From Paenibacillus sp. E222 (lineage in GTDB: Bacteria > Bacillota > Bacilli > Paenibacillales > Paenibacillaceae), in assembly GCF_013401555.1 (NCBI RefSeq), contig NZ_CP058552.1, forward strand, positions 7,254,001-7,318,000: 64,000 nt of DNA. Reading direction: 5' to 3'. Shown here one piece after another: positions 9,888 to 20,311 of this stretch (position 1 is the first letter of the stretch; the number at the start of each line of letters is the position of its first letter). Under the pieces are notes generated by a model, which saw nothing but the letters and a program-made list of their open reading frames with translations, was not told the origin of the DNA and did not search any database. The translations under genes and the position numbers were made by a program.

Positions 9888-12881
9888 TTACGGCTCCATG
9901 CCCCAGACTTTCGTCCCTCCCTGAAACCCAGTTACGTGATCCCAGGCAGCAAAGGCCGTCTTGGTTGCATCATAGGAATAGTCGTTGCTCTGATCAAAAT
10001 TACTCCAATTATTCTTGGAAAAGCGCCCCTGGATCACACCCGTCTCCGCTCCGGCAGCCAGGCTGCCAGCCCCGGATTTGAAGCTGATCTCCAGATACGT
10101 ATCCGCTGTACCCGTTGCCGGAGTCACCGTGACAAATTTGCCTTCAACATTGGCTGTGCCGATCTGGGCATAATCACACCAGAAGGTCAGATCCCCTGCA
10201 CCATCCTTGGTAAAATAGTAGCGGAGCTTCACGGTACTCAGATCAATCTCCTGCGTTCCTGTGTTTTTCAGATTAAACTGCGGAGTCACCGCATTGCCGG
10301 ACGCACCTGACCCTCCGTTACGATACTGCACCTCAAGCGTGCCCGTCGTTGCCGGAGGCGCACTCGGTGTCAACGTCACGATATTGGACAACGTCTGTCC
10401 ACTCGCATTCACGGCGGCGATCCGATAACTGTACGGCGTGCCATTTACCGCGGTGGTATCGATATAATTCAACACTGCCAATCCAGTTGCCACATCGGCA
10501 TATGCGCCGCCCCCAACGGAGCGCTGTACCTTATAAGTCTCAGCTCCCGTGGCTGCCGTCCAGGTCAAAATCGACTGGGCGTTCCCTGCTGTACCGCTTA
10601 ACGTCAGTGCGCCAGGCAACGATGTTCCAGCCTGCGGCGTGGCAGTGGCTTGTGCAGATTCGGGCGATTCCCCGGCTGAGTTAACAGCCGTCACCACATA
10701 ATAATAGGTCTTCCCGTTCGTGAGCCCCGTGTTCGTATACGTCAAGCCATGTAAGCCTGTCGCTACAGAAGTATATGGACCCCCATTTACCTCGGCACGC
10801 TTCACGGTATACGATTCTGCCCCCGGTGATGCTGCCCAGTTCAGGATTACCTGAGCATTCCCCGATACAGCCTGCACCCCCGAAGGTGCAGCAGGCATGA
10901 CGACCGGTGTGACACCAGGTTCCTGACCGTATATCCGTATTCCCGCATCGTAGACTGGGAGATATACGCTCTTCGTCACATTGCCTGTGCCCAAGCCCTG
11001 GAATGAATGATCGTTATTCGCATTCCAGGCGCCTTGCGGGCCGGTAATGCGGAACTGGACCTCTTTGCGATAATGTCCTTCCCCGCCTGGATAGATCTTG
11101 GTTCCCGTAAAGTCCGCAGTAACAGCGTAGATTCGTTTCGCCGCATCAACCACAAGCGGTTGGGATACGGTAGCGCCCTCGGCGTATTCGGTTGTAACCT
11201 TGACATCAGATACGGTATATCCTGCAGCGTAAACTTCACTCAGATCCACGAAATAGCGAAAAGACAATTTATCCCCCATCCGCGCAGGCCAGCCCGAACG
11301 ATTGTTCAGTTGAGCCTTGATTTCCGTGTAATTTGAACCGGATGCCTTCACGGCAGCTTCGACAAAGAACTCATCCGTCTTCACTTCTGGAGCCGGAAAA
11401 TTCGCGATGGGCTGATCATTTTGGCCAAATAACAGATTCATCTTGGCTAACGCGCCTGTAAAGCCTGCATTGTAATCGGTTGCCACCTCATTGCTGACAT
11501 AGTCACCAATGGAATCGGTATAGGCATCCGTCTCATCCGGTCCACCAACCATCGCTCCGTACAACGTGTGACGGTGCTCTGATGGTGTATTTTCAGAATT
11601 CATCCATGAACTGTGGGAGGTTCGGTGATGTGGGTGTTTAGGCGAATTCTGACCATAACCGACCACATAGCTGCTCTGGCGAGGATTATCCCCCAGGATA
11701 TAGTTCATTTGTGAAACGGCAAAGTCCTGATACCTCGCTTTCTTCACCGGATCACTGACCCAGTCAGAGTACACAAAAGCAATAAAGGATGCATTCGCTG
11801 CATAGCGGAGCGATCCCCATGTATCAAGCCAGGCAAGCCCGCCCGGTGTATACTTGATCCGTTGTCCATTCGTGCCTACAGACCAATAATCCAGATTGCG
11901 CTCCGTGGATTGAATGAACCGCGTCGCTTCTGGCATGTTCAGGCTCGACGTAATGCGAGCGAGCAGAATCTGGGCTCCGTAATGTTTGTCATCCCAGCCT
12001 TGGGTCCATGTGTAGGCCCAATTCCCGTTCTGTCCATCCGCCTGCCACAAATTCGCCGTAGCAATCGCTTTGGACAAGTAAGCGCTATCATTTGTCGCCA
12101 TATATAACCATGTTGCAGCCCAGGCAAGTTCATCATAGTAACCTGTCCATGAATTGTAGAACGATTGAGCATCTGTAATGCAATCCGAGTATTTGCCTCG
12201 ATACGTATCACCGAAGCTGTACAACTCCTTGGCATGCTGAAGCAGTTTGTTGGCATAAGCCGGGTCACTGTCACGGAACACAATGGATGAAGAAGCGAGT
12301 GCCGCTGCGGTTTCTCCCGCAAGTTCACTTCCCGGACAGGATGCATCGATCTTATAAGCAGGACGGTTCATCTGCATCACTTCAGCCGGTCCCCACCAGG
12401 CATGGTCTGTATTGCCTGCTCCAACCTGTCCCCATAATTCATTTGGTTTCGTATGCGCTTTCACAAAATAGTCTGTGGCCCATCTCAAGTTATCCTTAAT
12501 CTCCTCCAGTTGCCCTGCCTGCTCGTATCCCTCACGGTATTCCACAACAGACCAAGCTAACATCGTAGCCGAATAGGCCATAGGCAGACCAAATTTCACA
12601 TGATCTCCAGCATCGTACCACCCTCCGGTCAAATCAACCCCAACATCCGCTCCGTCATTTAATCCGGAATCACCACGCCATTCCACCCGATTGTCTTCCG
12701 GCAATTTCCCTGAACGCTGTGTTTCATAGAAATAAACCGCCTTCTGCAATGCTTCCGCATAGTTATGATTCCCGGCAGCCGCATCTGCCTTTCCATTCCA
12801 TGCCTGTATGGATGTACTTCCTGCCAGTAGCCCTGCCGATAACGCAAGAATAGCGATTCGTCTCCACCAGCTTCCCTTCAT
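9888..12881 (-). CDS. Processive endoglucanase, GH9-CBM3c-FN3-FN3-CBM3
   Basis: A secreted cellulase of about 997 residues. The start chosen is ATG at 12881 (MKGSWWRRIAIL) with AAAGGAG upstream; a longer in-frame start at 12929 would add 16 charged residues before the signal peptide. The GH9 domain (about 30-465) has the catalytic aspartates in TGGWYDAGDH and the glutamate region DYVSNEVATDYN. A CBM3c-type module (about 490-640) follows, as in processive GH9 enzymes, then two FN3 domains and a C-terminal CBM3. It precedes GH48 with only 77 bases between, so one transcript is likely. Together they form an endo/exo cellulase pair. Confidence 0.93.
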   Translation of the reverse strand: MKGSWWRRIAILALSAGLLAGSTSIQAWNGKADAAAGNHNYAEALQKAVYFYETQRSGKLPEDNRVEWRGDSGLNDGADVGVDLTGGWYDAGDHVKFGLPMAYSATMLAWSVVEYREGYEQAGQLEEIKDNLRWATDYFVKAHTKPNELWGQVGAGNTDHAWWGPAEVMQMNRPAYKIDASCPGSELAGETAAALASSSIVFRDSDPAYANKLLQHAKELYSFGDTYRGKYSDCITDAQSFYNSWTGYYDELAWAATWLYMATNDSAYLSKAIATANLWQADGQNGNWAYTWTQGWDDKHYGAQILLARITSSLNMPEATRFIQSTERNLDYWSVGTNGQRIKYTPGGLAWLDTWGSLRYAANASFIAFVYSDWVSDPVKKARYQDFAVSQMNYILGDNPRQSSYVVGYGQNSPKHPHHRTSHSSWMNSENTPSEHRHTLYGAMVGGPDETDAYTDSIGDYVSNEVATDYNAGFTGALAKMNLLFGQNDQPIANFPAPEVKTDEFFVEAAVKASGSNYTEIKAQLNNRSGWPARMGDKLSFRYFVDLSEVYAAGYTVSDVKVTTEYAEGATVSQPLVVDAAKRIYAVTADFTGTKIYPGGEGHYRKEVQFRITGPQGAWNANNDHSFQGLGTGNVTKSVYLPVYDAGIRIYGQEPGVTPVVMPAAPSGVQAVSGNAQVILNWAASPGAESYTVKRAEVNGGPYTSVATGLHGLTYTNTGLTNGKTYYYVVTAVNSAGESPESAQATATPQAGTSLPGALTLSGTAGNAQSILTWTAATGAETYKVQRSVGGGAYADVATGLAVLNYIDTTAVNGTPYSYRIAAVNASGQTLSNIVTLTPSAPPATTGTLEVQYRNGGSGASGNAVTPQFNLKNTGTQEIDLSTVKLRYYFTKDGAGDLTFWCDYAQIGTANVEGKFVTVTPATGTADTYLEISFKSGAGSLAAGAETGVIQGRFSKNNWSNFDQSNDYSYDATKTAFAAWDHVTGFQGGTKVWGMEP

Positions 12882-13081
12882 CTTCAACCATTCATCTCCT
12901 TTGGCAATAGTCGTCTCGTCATTCTTCAATTACACTGATGAAATAACCCGCTCCCTTCTATGGTGTAACTCCATGTATTTCCACCATTAATTACCATTAT
13001 ATCCTTTTGTTCCAGTTGCAATATCAGCGCTGGTGACTTCTGAAATAACATTGTTGTGACATGTTTGGGTAGTGATATGAC

Positions 13082-13130
13082 AAAAAAGACTGCCCCTCAT
13101 ATCGCATGAATGCAATATGAGAAACAGCCT
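13082..13130 (-). terminator. Terminator after chemoreceptor gene
   Basis: CTCATAT...ATATGAG stem with flanking GACTG/CAGCC pairing and a T-run on the minus strand. Confidence 0.75.
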
Positions 13131-13210
13131 AGATATTTCGTATACCCCGTGCTACAGACTAAATTATGATCAAGCCTTTATCCAATCTGAATATCCTTCT
13201 TTCGGATCGT

Positions 13211-14947
13211 TTACACTCTGAATTTGTTGATTTGCTCCTGCAACTCTTCAGCCATTTTGGACAATGAGCCTGCAGATGAAGCAATCTCTTCCATCGAAGC
13301 CAGCTGCTGCTGGGTTGCGGCAGATACATTATGTACCCCACCTGCTGCTTCTCCCGCAATGTTGGAGATCTGACCCACATACCCTACCACTTCACTCGTA
13401 CTTGCAGACATTTCCTCCGAACCTGCCGATACTTCCTGGATTTCACCAGCGACCTTGTTCACTGCATTCGAAATCTGTTCAAAGGCTTGTCCCGCCGCGG
13501 TTACAATCTCAATGCCTGCCTCTGTTTCATTGCTATTTACTTTCACAGCCTGCACGGCATGATCTGTATCCTTCTGAATCAATTGCACGAGATCCGTAAT
13601 TTTTTGAGCAGATTCAGAGGATTCCTCGGCCAGCTTACGCACTTCTCCGGCAACAACAGCAAAACCTCTGCCATGCTCTCCTGCTCGTGCCGCTTCAATC
13701 GCTGCATTCAATGCAAGAAGGTTGGTCTGACGAGCAATATTGTTGATAACCTCGGTAATGGTACCAATCTCTGCGGAACGCTCTCCCAGCCCTGTAACCA
13801 GTTCTGTCAGTGATGCAATGGAATTGCGTACAGATCCCATCTGTTCAACTGCCTGCTGAATAATCATATTTCCTTCTGCAGACTGATTTGCTGCATCAAC
13901 GGCAGACACGGATACACTTTGAGCAAGCTCAGCAATCTGTTCCGAACCCAGAGCCATCTCACTCATCGCCTGTGAAGAACGTTTCACCATATCTACTTGA
14001 TCCGATGTCCCTACAGCCAATTCCTCAACCGTCTCGGAGATCTGTTCTGACGCCCTTGTATTCTGCTCTGCACTCGCGAGAAGTTCTTCCGAGGAAGCGG
14101 CTACCTGTTCGGATGTCATCGATACGGATTGAATCATCTCCCGCAGGTTGCCAGTCATCACATTGAAGGAATCGGCCAGCGTTCCCAGCTCATCCTTGTT
14201 CTTGAGAACAATCTTCTCACTGGTCAAGTCACCATTAGCAATCAACATCGCTGCTGCATTCATCTTCTGAATTGGACGTGAGATGATGCTTGCAATGAAG
14301 AAGGCGATAAACATGGCAATCAGGAAAGCAACAATGGTTACTCCTAAAATAATATTAAATGCTCTTTCGGCGGTCTCAACCGATCCATTCGTAGCTTGAT
14401 CTGACCCTTGATTCCCCATTTCAATCAATTTGACAATGGAATCGTTGGCTGTATACCACAATGAATAAGCCTCTGTGTGCAGTTTACTGGCCTCGTTATA
14501 ATCGTTTTTCAATCCTAGTTCAATGAATGCAGGCATCTTTGCCAGATATGCCTCATAGTTGGTGCTAAACTCATTGTAAAGTTTCATTGCCCCTTCATTG
14601 CTATTTATGAAAGTTAACAATTGTTTTCGTTCATCTTCTATCTTGCTAAGAAGCTGATTCAAAGCCTCGTTCAACTTGGCAGTTTCATTTTTGTCCTGTT
14701 CCACAATGACTGCGAGCGCAAGGCGTTCCACATCGGAAATATCACCATTCATCTGGCCCAACAGAGATACGCTGGGCATCCATGTCTTGTCCACATCATC
14801 GGCTTTGTTAGACATATCATGGATTTGAGTCAGCGCATAAATGCTGACAAAAGCTAACAACCCCACTACCATTAAAAATCCGGTCAATAATTTCATACGA
14901 ATTGTAAATCTAAGCTTCCCCATCACGCTTCCCCGCGTACCTTCCAT
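13211..14947 (-). CDS. Methyl-accepting chemotaxis protein with 4-helix sensor
   Basis: A 578-residue transmembrane chemoreceptor. TM1 is at about residues 15-37, an extracellular helical sensor of the 4HB_MCP type at about 38-185, TM2 at about 200-223, HAMP at about 224-276, then the long cytoplasmic signalling coiled coil. The conserved hairpin tip reads [21 protein letters not shown] chose ATG at 14947 (MEGTRG) because GAGGAG lies 9 bases upstream; GTG at 14956 is the other option. It would signal to CheA/CheW, which are not in this window. The ligand is unknown. Confidence 0.92.
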   Translation of the reverse strand: MEGTRGSVMGKLRFTIRMKLLTGFLMVVGLLAFVSIYALTQIHDMSNKADDVDKTWMPSVSLLGQMNGDISDVERLALAVIVEQDKNETAKLNEALNQLLSKIEDERKQLLTFINSNEGAMKLYNEFSTNYEAYLAKMPAFIELGLKNDYNEASKLHTEAYSLWYTANDSIVKLIEMGNQGSDQATNGSVETAERAFNIILGVTIVAFLIAMFIAFFIASIISRPIQKMNAAAMLIANGDLTSEKIVLKNKDELGTLADSFNVMTGNLREMIQSVSMTSEQVAASSEELLASAEQNTRASEQISETVEELAVGTSDQVDMVKRSSQAMSEMALGSEQIAELAQSVSVSAVDAANQSAEGNMIIQQAVEQMGSVRNSIASLTELVTGLGERSAEIGTITEVINNIARQTNLLALNAAIEAARAGEHGRGFAVVAGEVRKLAEESSESAQKITDLVQLIQKDTDHAVQAVKVNSNETEAGIEIVTAAGQAFEQISNAVNKVAGEIQEVSAGSEEMSASTSEVVGYVGQISNIAGEAAGGVHNVSAATQQQLASMEEIASSAGSLSKMAEELQEQINKFRV

Positions 14948-15071
14948 ATTCCCCACTCCTCAACTTAGTGCATAAACTACTACATATTTATAATATATCG
15001 ACACCTTTCGTCATGAATTGTAGATATCGGAATTCAATTTTTAAAATTTCAGTTAACTTCGAAATAAACAC

Positions 15072-15115
15072 AAAAAAACCTTAAGTCTTTGGCTCCTCAA
15101 AGACTTAAAGTTTTC
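15072..15115 (-). terminator. Terminator after PAP2 gene
   Basis: Stem CTTAAGTCTTTG/CAAAGACTTAAAG with a run of seven T on the minus strand. Confidence 0.8.
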
Positions 15116-15159
15116 ATATCTGAAACTTCTCTTCTGATACCTGCTATATTCAACCGTTT

Positions 15160-15711
15160 CTAACGGAAAACCCGCTGGTGAATCTTAATGAAGAAATCGG
15201 GAATCGACTTGGTATAATTACGCGTAGCAATCAAGATTACACTGACCAGACTTCCCAGAATGAATCCGCCCAGAATATCCCCGGGATAATGTACACCTAC
15301 ATAGACACGCGACACTCCTGTCAGCACAGCAAGCAACAGCATCCATCCTCCGAAGCGGCGCCCGATAAAAAACGAAGCCGCAGCAAGCGCGAATACAAAG
15401 GAAGCATGTTTGCTTGGAAAAGATGGATCTGGCACATGCGGAACCAGTTGATTCACCGTGCCTTCCATGAACGGCCTTGGATGACCTACCACAGGTGAAA
15501 TTCCCCATTTTGCCAGACCAAGTGCTACGATCGAAGCTACACACGCATAAAACACAATTCGTTGCTTCGAAGGATCGCCAAGAAACCACACAATCACAAG
15601 AAGCCCTATCATTACCCAAACCGCATATTCAGCTGATGTAATCATAAACCAGTCCAGAAACGGAATTCGGTCTGCAAACTGGTTGATCCAATTAAATACA
15701 GATTGATTCAT
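15160..15711 (-). CDS. PAP2-family undecaprenyl-diphosphatase
   Basis: A 183-residue membrane phosphatase with five or six hydrophobic helices. The three PAP2 motifs are seen: KWGISPVVGHPRP, SFPSKHASFVFA (PSGH variant PSKH) and SRVYVGVHYPGD. PSKH in place of PSGH fits the BcrC branch, which dephosphorylates undecaprenyl pyrophosphate to recycle the lipid carrier for peptidoglycan and gives bacitracin tolerance. I chose ATG at 15711 (MNQSVFNWIN), the usual start of this group, with GGAGG about 13 bases upstream; the longer frame to 15771 is less likely. It is divergent from the LCP gene. Confidence 0.87.
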   Translation of the reverse strand: MNQSVFNWINQFADRIPFLDWFMITSAEYAVWVMIGLLVIVWFLGDPSKQRIVFYACVASIVALGLAKWGISPVVGHPRPFMEGTVNQLVPHVPDPSFPSKHASFVFALAAASFFIGRRFGGWMLLLAVLTGVSRVYVGVHYPGDILGGFILGSLVSVILIATRNYTKSIPDFFIKIHQRVFR

Positions 15712-15893
15712 AAAGTGTTTAATACCTCCATTACACAAAACGCGATTATTTTTTACATAATAAATATACACTAACTATTTGTCAAACATGTCGCCTGATA
15801 ACCGAACTTTCGAAATCAAAGAGGACATTTCTCTTACTTTTTGTTAAACTAGTTTGGGTTACATAATAGTTCATTCATAGAAAGGTGAAGATT

Positions 15894-16883
15894 ATGCTTA
15901 AGAAATGGTTATGGGGGACATCCCTAACCCTGGCACTTGCCATAGCCGGCGTTATTGTATATTACGGATACTCGATTGTTCATTTTGCCAATAGCATCTC
16001 AACCGCTTCCGAGACTTCCACTTCTGACACAAACCAAAATACGGACACCCCAACCACCCCTGTTCCCAAATGGGAAGGGAAGGAACGAGTTAACATTTTG
16101 CTGCTTGGCGGTGACACCAGAGGGGAGGATGCCGGTCGTTCAGATTCGGTTATGGTCGCTTCCATTGATCCTTTATCCAAGAAAGCCCATCTCTTCTCTG
16201 TTCTGCGTGATACATACGTTGATATTCCGGGACATGGCAAGAGCAGACTCAACGCGGCCTTCTCCTACGGCGGAGCGGAATTAACCAAACAAACGGTAGG
16301 TGACTTGCTCGGCATTCCTATCCAGCACTACGTGTATACTGATTTTGTCGGATTCATGGCGCTGGTTGATGCTGTAGACGGGATCGATATTGATGTGGAG
16401 AAAGACATGTATTACACCAGTAAAGCAGATAAACATATGTACGATATTGATCTCAAAAAAGGACTTCAGCATATGGACGGTAAGACTGCCCTCCAATATG
16501 TACGGTTTCGGCATGATGCCACATCAGACTTTACGCGTACCGAACGGCAACGGATTTTCATGACTGAGCTGGCCAAAAAGATGCAAAGCACCACTTCACT
16601 CTTCAAAATTCCTGAAATATTGGAAGCTGTCGCTCCATATATCGAGACAGACCTCAGTCCAACGCAGATGTTGAAATTGGCTTCGCTCGGATTTGATATT
16701 AACGTGAATGAAATCGATAAACAGCAGATCCCTCCTAACACGCTGCTTACCAATGAGCTTGCAGGTTCTGCCCAGGTACTCGGTGTAAATAAACCGAAAC
16801 TCCAATCATACATTCAGAATTTGTTCGAGGAAGATGCAAAATCTTCAGAGGATGAATCAGCGAAAGCACAAGACTTAAACTAA
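15894..16883 (+). CDS. LytR-CpsA-Psr (LCP) family wall polymer ligase
   Basis: A 329-residue membrane-anchored protein: one N-terminal TM helix (about residues 8-30), a Ser/Thr/Pro-rich linker, and the LCP domain from WEGKERVNILLLGGDTRG onwards. Conserved Arg/Asp residues are in RSDSVMVASIDP, VLRDTYVDIPGHGKSRLN and RFRHDATSDFTRTERQ. LCP proteins move teichoic acids or other anionic glycopolymers from the undecaprenyl carrier to peptidoglycan, which fits the divergent PAP2 carrier-recycling gene. I chose ATG at 15894 over GTG at 15885 because AAAGGTG then has correct spacing. Confidence 0.92.
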   Translation: MLKKWLWGTSLTLALAIAGVIVYYGYSIVHFANSISTASETSTSDTNQNTDTPTTPVPKWEGKERVNILLLGGDTRGEDAGRSDSVMVASIDPLSKKAHLFSVLRDTYVDIPGHGKSRLNAAFSYGGAELTKQTVGDLLGIPIQHYVYTDFVGFMALVDAVDGIDIDVEKDMYYTSKADKHMYDIDLKKGLQHMDGKTALQYVRFRHDATSDFTRTERQRIFMTELAKKMQSTTSLFKIPEILEAVAPYIETDLSPTQMLKLASLGFDINVNEIDKQQIPPNTLLTNELAGSAQVLGVNKPKLQSYIQNLFEEDAKSSEDESAKAQDLN

Positions 16884-16938
16884 ATGGAACGGAAAGAAAA
16901 CGAAGATGGTATCGTAATTCGAAATGATAACTTTGATT

Positions 16939-16967
16939 AAAAAGATGGCAGCCGCCATCTTTTTTTG
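16939..16967 (+). terminator. Terminator after LCP gene
   Basis: AAAGATGGC/GCCATCTTT hairpin with a tight loop and a run of seven T. Confidence 0.85.
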
Positions 16968-17053
16968 TACCTTTTTTCCCCATTTAATGCAGCCTTAATG
17001 TTCAACAGGTACCCTTAAATGATGAATTCCGGTTACACGAAGGAGGAATACAC

Positions 17054-18304
17054 GTGAATAAACCGCGAATCGTGGAATGGACACAACTGCGCGGCCTTGC
17101 CTTTCTCGCCATTGTGATGCAGCATAACATCGCGGAATATATATATCGCACCGATATTGAACAACCTGATTCCGTCATGCTGACCATGATTTATCATCTG
17201 ACTCGTTTTGGTACGCCGACATTTGTCTTTCTGTCCGGTGTAATGCTGTTCTATCATCACAGTCGCACCAAACCGGATTACCCCCGTTTTATCCGTAAGC
17301 GGTTTGGAGATATCTATGTGCCCTTTGTGGTATGGACGTTCATCTATTGGTTGTTTGTCCGGATATTCACGCCCGAGTTCTGGCTTTCGGGTATGCCGGA
17401 TTTCCATAGTCTTGTTCGTGAACTGTTCCTCCCCCAGACGGGATATCATCTTTGGTTTGTTATTATGGTGTTTCAGTTCTATATTCTGTTTCCCCTGTTT
17501 CTTGCGGGAGCCAAGTTCATTCAGAAACGTATTGAAAAAGTTACACGTTTCACCCCAATGCAATCCGTCATCACGCTGATTCTCATTGGGATGGCATTAT
17601 ACACGGTGCTTATGAAATGGTCCTACTACAATATGGGTGGATGGGCAGCTTCCTTACCCCAACCCTGGTCGGGTTTGCTGCAGTATCGCTCCTATTCATG
17701 GGTTATGTACTGGTTTTACTTTTTGCTTGGCGCAGTCTGTGCCTGGTCAGTGGATAGCTGGAGAAGTTGGACTGCAAAGGCATTGCCCTGGATTGTCTGT
17801 CTGTTTATCGGCATGTACATCTGGCTTGGATATGACGTGCTGCGGGGATCGGACGATGTCGTTAACCTCAATATATCAACCTATCTGAAGCCAACAACAT
17901 TCATCATCATCATGGCCCAGATGTTCATGTTCTATGGGTTCCTTGTACTTCTGCGAGGCAAAGATACACCATTTCAGCGTCTCCTGACATGGATTGGGCG
18001 ATATTCGTTTGGTGGCTATCTGGTTCATGCACTGGTGATCTACTGCATCGCGTATATCACCCGGCCACTTACACTAACTGGATGGCACCTACCGGTTACA
18101 TTGCTTTCGTTTCTGGTCACCGTAGCAACGTCTCTTGCAATCAGTTGGGGACTTTCCCAGCTTCCTGGTTCTCGCTTTACCATCGGATTACAGCGGAAGA
18201 AACGCCCGGGTTCCCGTTTGCATGATACTGTTTCTGCGAGCAGAACAAGTTCATCCGAGCGTAATCCTTCAGTCAGCGCAAATCGCAGTCCGGAAACCAG
18301 CTAA
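17054..18304 (+). CDS. Membrane acyltransferase, acyltransferase-3 family
   Basis: A 416-residue protein starting at GTG with AAGGAGGAA upstream. About ten hydrophobic helices and the family opening (WTQLRGLAFLAIVMQHN, with the catalytic His in MQHN) identify a type 3 acyltransferase, related to OatA/YfiQ/IcaC proteins. Such enzymes O-acetylate surface sugars at the outer face of the membrane. The C-terminal 50 residues are polar and Ser/Arg-rich and probably cytoplasmic. It follows the LCP gene after a terminator, so the shared theme of wall-polymer decoration is an inference from position. Confidence 0.88.
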   Translation: MNKPRIVEWTQLRGLAFLAIVMQHNIAEYIYRTDIEQPDSVMLTMIYHLTRFGTPTFVFLSGVMLFYHHSRTKPDYPRFIRKRFGDIYVPFVVWTFIYWLFVRIFTPEFWLSGMPDFHSLVRELFLPQTGYHLWFVIMVFQFYILFPLFLAGAKFIQKRIEKVTRFTPMQSVITLILIGMALYTVLMKWSYYNMGGWAASLPQPWSGLLQYRSYSWVMYWFYFLLGAVCAWSVDSWRSWTAKALPWIVCLFIGMYIWLGYDVLRGSDDVVNLNISTYLKPTTFIIIMAQMFMFYGFLVLLRGKDTPFQRLLTWIGRYSFGGYLVHALVIYCIAYITRPLTLTGWHLPVTLLSFLVTVATSLAISWGLSQLPGSRFTIGLQRKKRPGSRLHDTVSASRTSSSERNPSVSANRSPETS

Positions 18305-18320
18305 TCCTGGTTGAATATAG

Positions 18321-18355
18321 AAAAGGCGTCTCCCTTCGTGGAAGACGCTCTTTTT
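18321..18355. terminator. Bidirectional terminator
   Basis: GCGTCT...AGACGC hairpin with AAAA before and CTTTTT after, between the convergent acyltransferase and helical-repeat protein genes. Confidence 0.75.
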
Positions 18356-19089
18356 CACTTCACTTCTGTGGAAGCGGATCGACCAGGTACAGGTTCGTGA
18401 GGACCAGGAGCTTGATGTGTATGGCCCTTCTGATTAACGAACCTTTTCAGGTCACCCGTCAACTGCTCCTTCAGCTTGTCTACCAGCTGCGTTTCACTGA
18501 TGCCTTTTGACTGAGCAATCTCAGCAAGTGACTTCCCGCTCTGGAGCTGCTGATGGAGCTGCTCCGGAGTGATGCCGATAAAGCGGGCAATAGCACCCTT
18601 GTCCATCATTGGACGTCTGTTGCCATGGTGAGCGAACTCACGTCTTAATTCCCGCAGTGGTGTGTTGATTACCTTCTTCAGCTTCGTATCCATCCCTGCT
18701 TTGGCTGCTGCTGCCTGCTCTTTCGTGAGACAGCCTTCTTCCGCTGCTTTATCCACTCGCTGAGAGAGCGAAGGCTTCAGCTTCTCTAACAATTGTGCCT
18801 CACTAAGTCCCTTGCGCTCCTTGGCAATCTGAGTCAACGTTTTGCCAAGCTCCATCTGTTCTTTTAAATCACGGAGCCCAATACCGAGCAGGTCTGCCGT
18901 TTCTCCTATCATAAACAGGCCATGACCTGCTTGCATGCATGGCTTGGTCTGGTTTGTGGAGGAGGATGGTGCCGCTACTTGATCCTCAATAGATCCATTT
19001 GGATCAGCGGATGCTGTATAGCCGGTTGATGCTGTTATAAATACGGCTGCCAGTCCGACTGCCATCCATTTTTTCCATTTGCATTTCAT
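18355..19089 (-). CDS. Secreted protein with two helical repeats, unknown function
   Basis: A 244-residue exported protein. I chose ATG at 19089 (MKCKWKKWMAV) with AAAGGAAG upstream. A signal peptide ends near TASA. Two related helical units are seen at about residues 60-140 and 165-225: each has L(G/I)GI....L...L..GK(T/S)L..IA followed by (G/S)(L/I)SE.QL...LK, a unit I associate with the DUF2680/YckD-type proteins of spore formers. The tail is His/Pro-rich. The function is not known; export and small helical repeats suggest an envelope or matrix role, without direct support. Confidence 0.75.
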   Translation of the reverse strand: MKCKWKKWMAVGLAAVFITASTGYTASADPNGSIEDQVAAPSSSTNQTKPCMQAGHGLFMIGETADLLGIGLRDLKEQMELGKTLTQIAKERKGLSEAQLLEKLKPSLSQRVDKAAEEGCLTKEQAAAAKAGMDTKLKKVINTPLRELRREFAHHGNRRPMMDKGAIARFIGITPEQLHQQLQSGKSLAEIAQSKGISETQLVDKLKEQLTGDLKRFVNQKGHTHQAPGPHEPVPGRSASTEVK

Positions 19090-19309
19090 TTTTCTTCTTC
19101 CTTTCATATGTCAAAATCCTGTGCTCTCTTAGTTTGAGCCTAACCTCCGCTTTTTTATGCCATAAAAATACAAAATGTCATTGTTTTTTTCACAATTCAT
19201 CACAAAAACTCCTATTTTTTTCAATTCATTTCCGGTATACTGGAAGTAACTTCATGATCTAGTCGAATAGTCCTTAATCACTTTATTATGGGAAGGGCGT
19301 AACCAAACG

Positions 19310-20257
19310 ATGCGGAGAGAATGGTTTGATCCGTTTAGATCCGATGTGGAGGTGGTGTTCGCTGCAGCAGAGCAGCTGGTACAGAAATATCCTGAACCAA
19401 TGTCAGAACATGCACTAGAACAACTTCATTTGGTCAATCCGTTGTTACGAGATTCGGGTCACAGCTACATTGGCTACATTATTCCTTTGTGGATGCAACT
19501 CTCGGATGGTTTGCCTCCAGAGAAGGCACACAAACTGAGTACGGCTTGTCTCCTGCATATGCTATATTTTCTGAATCAGGATGAGGTTATGGACGAACAG
19601 CCAGAAGATGTGACACTGAAATTATCACTGGGTAATCTTTACTACGTGGATGCGATCTGTGCCTATTCAGAGCTATTCAGTCTTTCTTCCCCGTTCTGGA
19701 CGTATTTCAGACAGTATGTGGAGGATTGGGCCATGAGCGTCAACGGTGAGAACACCATCGATTATTTCAAGAGAAGCCCGCTATTCATCGCCCAAAAAGC
19801 CGCCCCACTTCAGCTTGGAGCTGCTGGCTCACTCCTTCTTCTGGAACAGGAGCATCGCATCACTCCAGTATGTTCTGCCGTCAACATTGCACTGATGACC
19901 CTCCAGATGACAGATGACTTCACAGACACGAAACAAGATGCTGTGCATGGAAATTACAACAGCTTCCTCTCCCACATATCCGCAGCACTGGAACACAACT
20001 ACCCGGTTCATCCGGTAAGCGAACGTATACATGATAATGTATACAATACTCAATTGATGAACTCCTATGTAGACATTGCTCAGCAATATAACATCAGACT
20101 AACATCTTCTAACTCGGGAATTACGCATCTCGAAGCGTTTAATTCTTACTTATGCGGCATTCTGGGACAAACTGTTCAGGACATTGAACAACACAAAAAA
20201 ATGCTTTTTCAAGGCGGGTTTCATTACTGGATCAGCGAGAAACAACATTTGTCCTAA
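19310..20257 (+). CDS. Class I isoprenoid-synthase-like enzyme, probable peptide prenyltransferase
   Basis: A 315-residue soluble, largely helical protein. Three features fit the trans-prenyltransferase (polyprenyl synthetase) fold: a first Asp-rich site NQDEVMD (residues 89-95) in a context like the usual HDDVMD, followed by a GNLYYVDA helix; a middle KRSPLFIAQKAAPLQLGAAG like the conserved K-T-A-x-L helix; and a second Asp-rich site TDDFTDTKQD (201-210). The N-terminal GGKRxR substrate motif of chain-elongating synthases is not seen. ComQ, which attaches a prenyl group to Trp of ComX, belongs to this superfamily. The stop is 54 bases before the NHLP peptide gene, in the same direction, so peptide prenylation is the leading hypothesis. 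A housekeeping terpenoid role cannot be excluded. The start ATG at 19310 has only a weak GGGAAGGG upstream. Confidence 0.75.
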   Translation: MRREWFDPFRSDVEVVFAAAEQLVQKYPEPMSEHALEQLHLVNPLLRDSGHSYIGYIIPLWMQLSDGLPPEKAHKLSTACLLHMLYFLNQDEVMDEQPEDVTLKLSLGNLYYVDAICAYSELFSLSSPFWTYFRQYVEDWAMSVNGENTIDYFKRSPLFIAQKAAPLQLGAAGSLLLLEQEHRITPVCSAVNIALMTLQMTDDFTDTKQDAVHGNYNSFLSHISAALEHNYPVHPVSERIHDNVYNTQLMNSYVDIAQQYNIRLTSSNSGITHLEAFNSYLCGILGQTVQDIEQHKKMLFQGGFHYWISEKQHLS

Positions 20258-20311
20258 TCAGAAAAGAAGAGCTGGTACAGTTGAATTTTAAATATGAAGG
20301 GAATGTTGACG

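Noticed and set aside
9498..10310. 270-residue plus-strand frame across the GH48 start and GH9 end
   Set aside because: It covers two well-supported genes on the other strand and their gap; low-complexity shadow translation.
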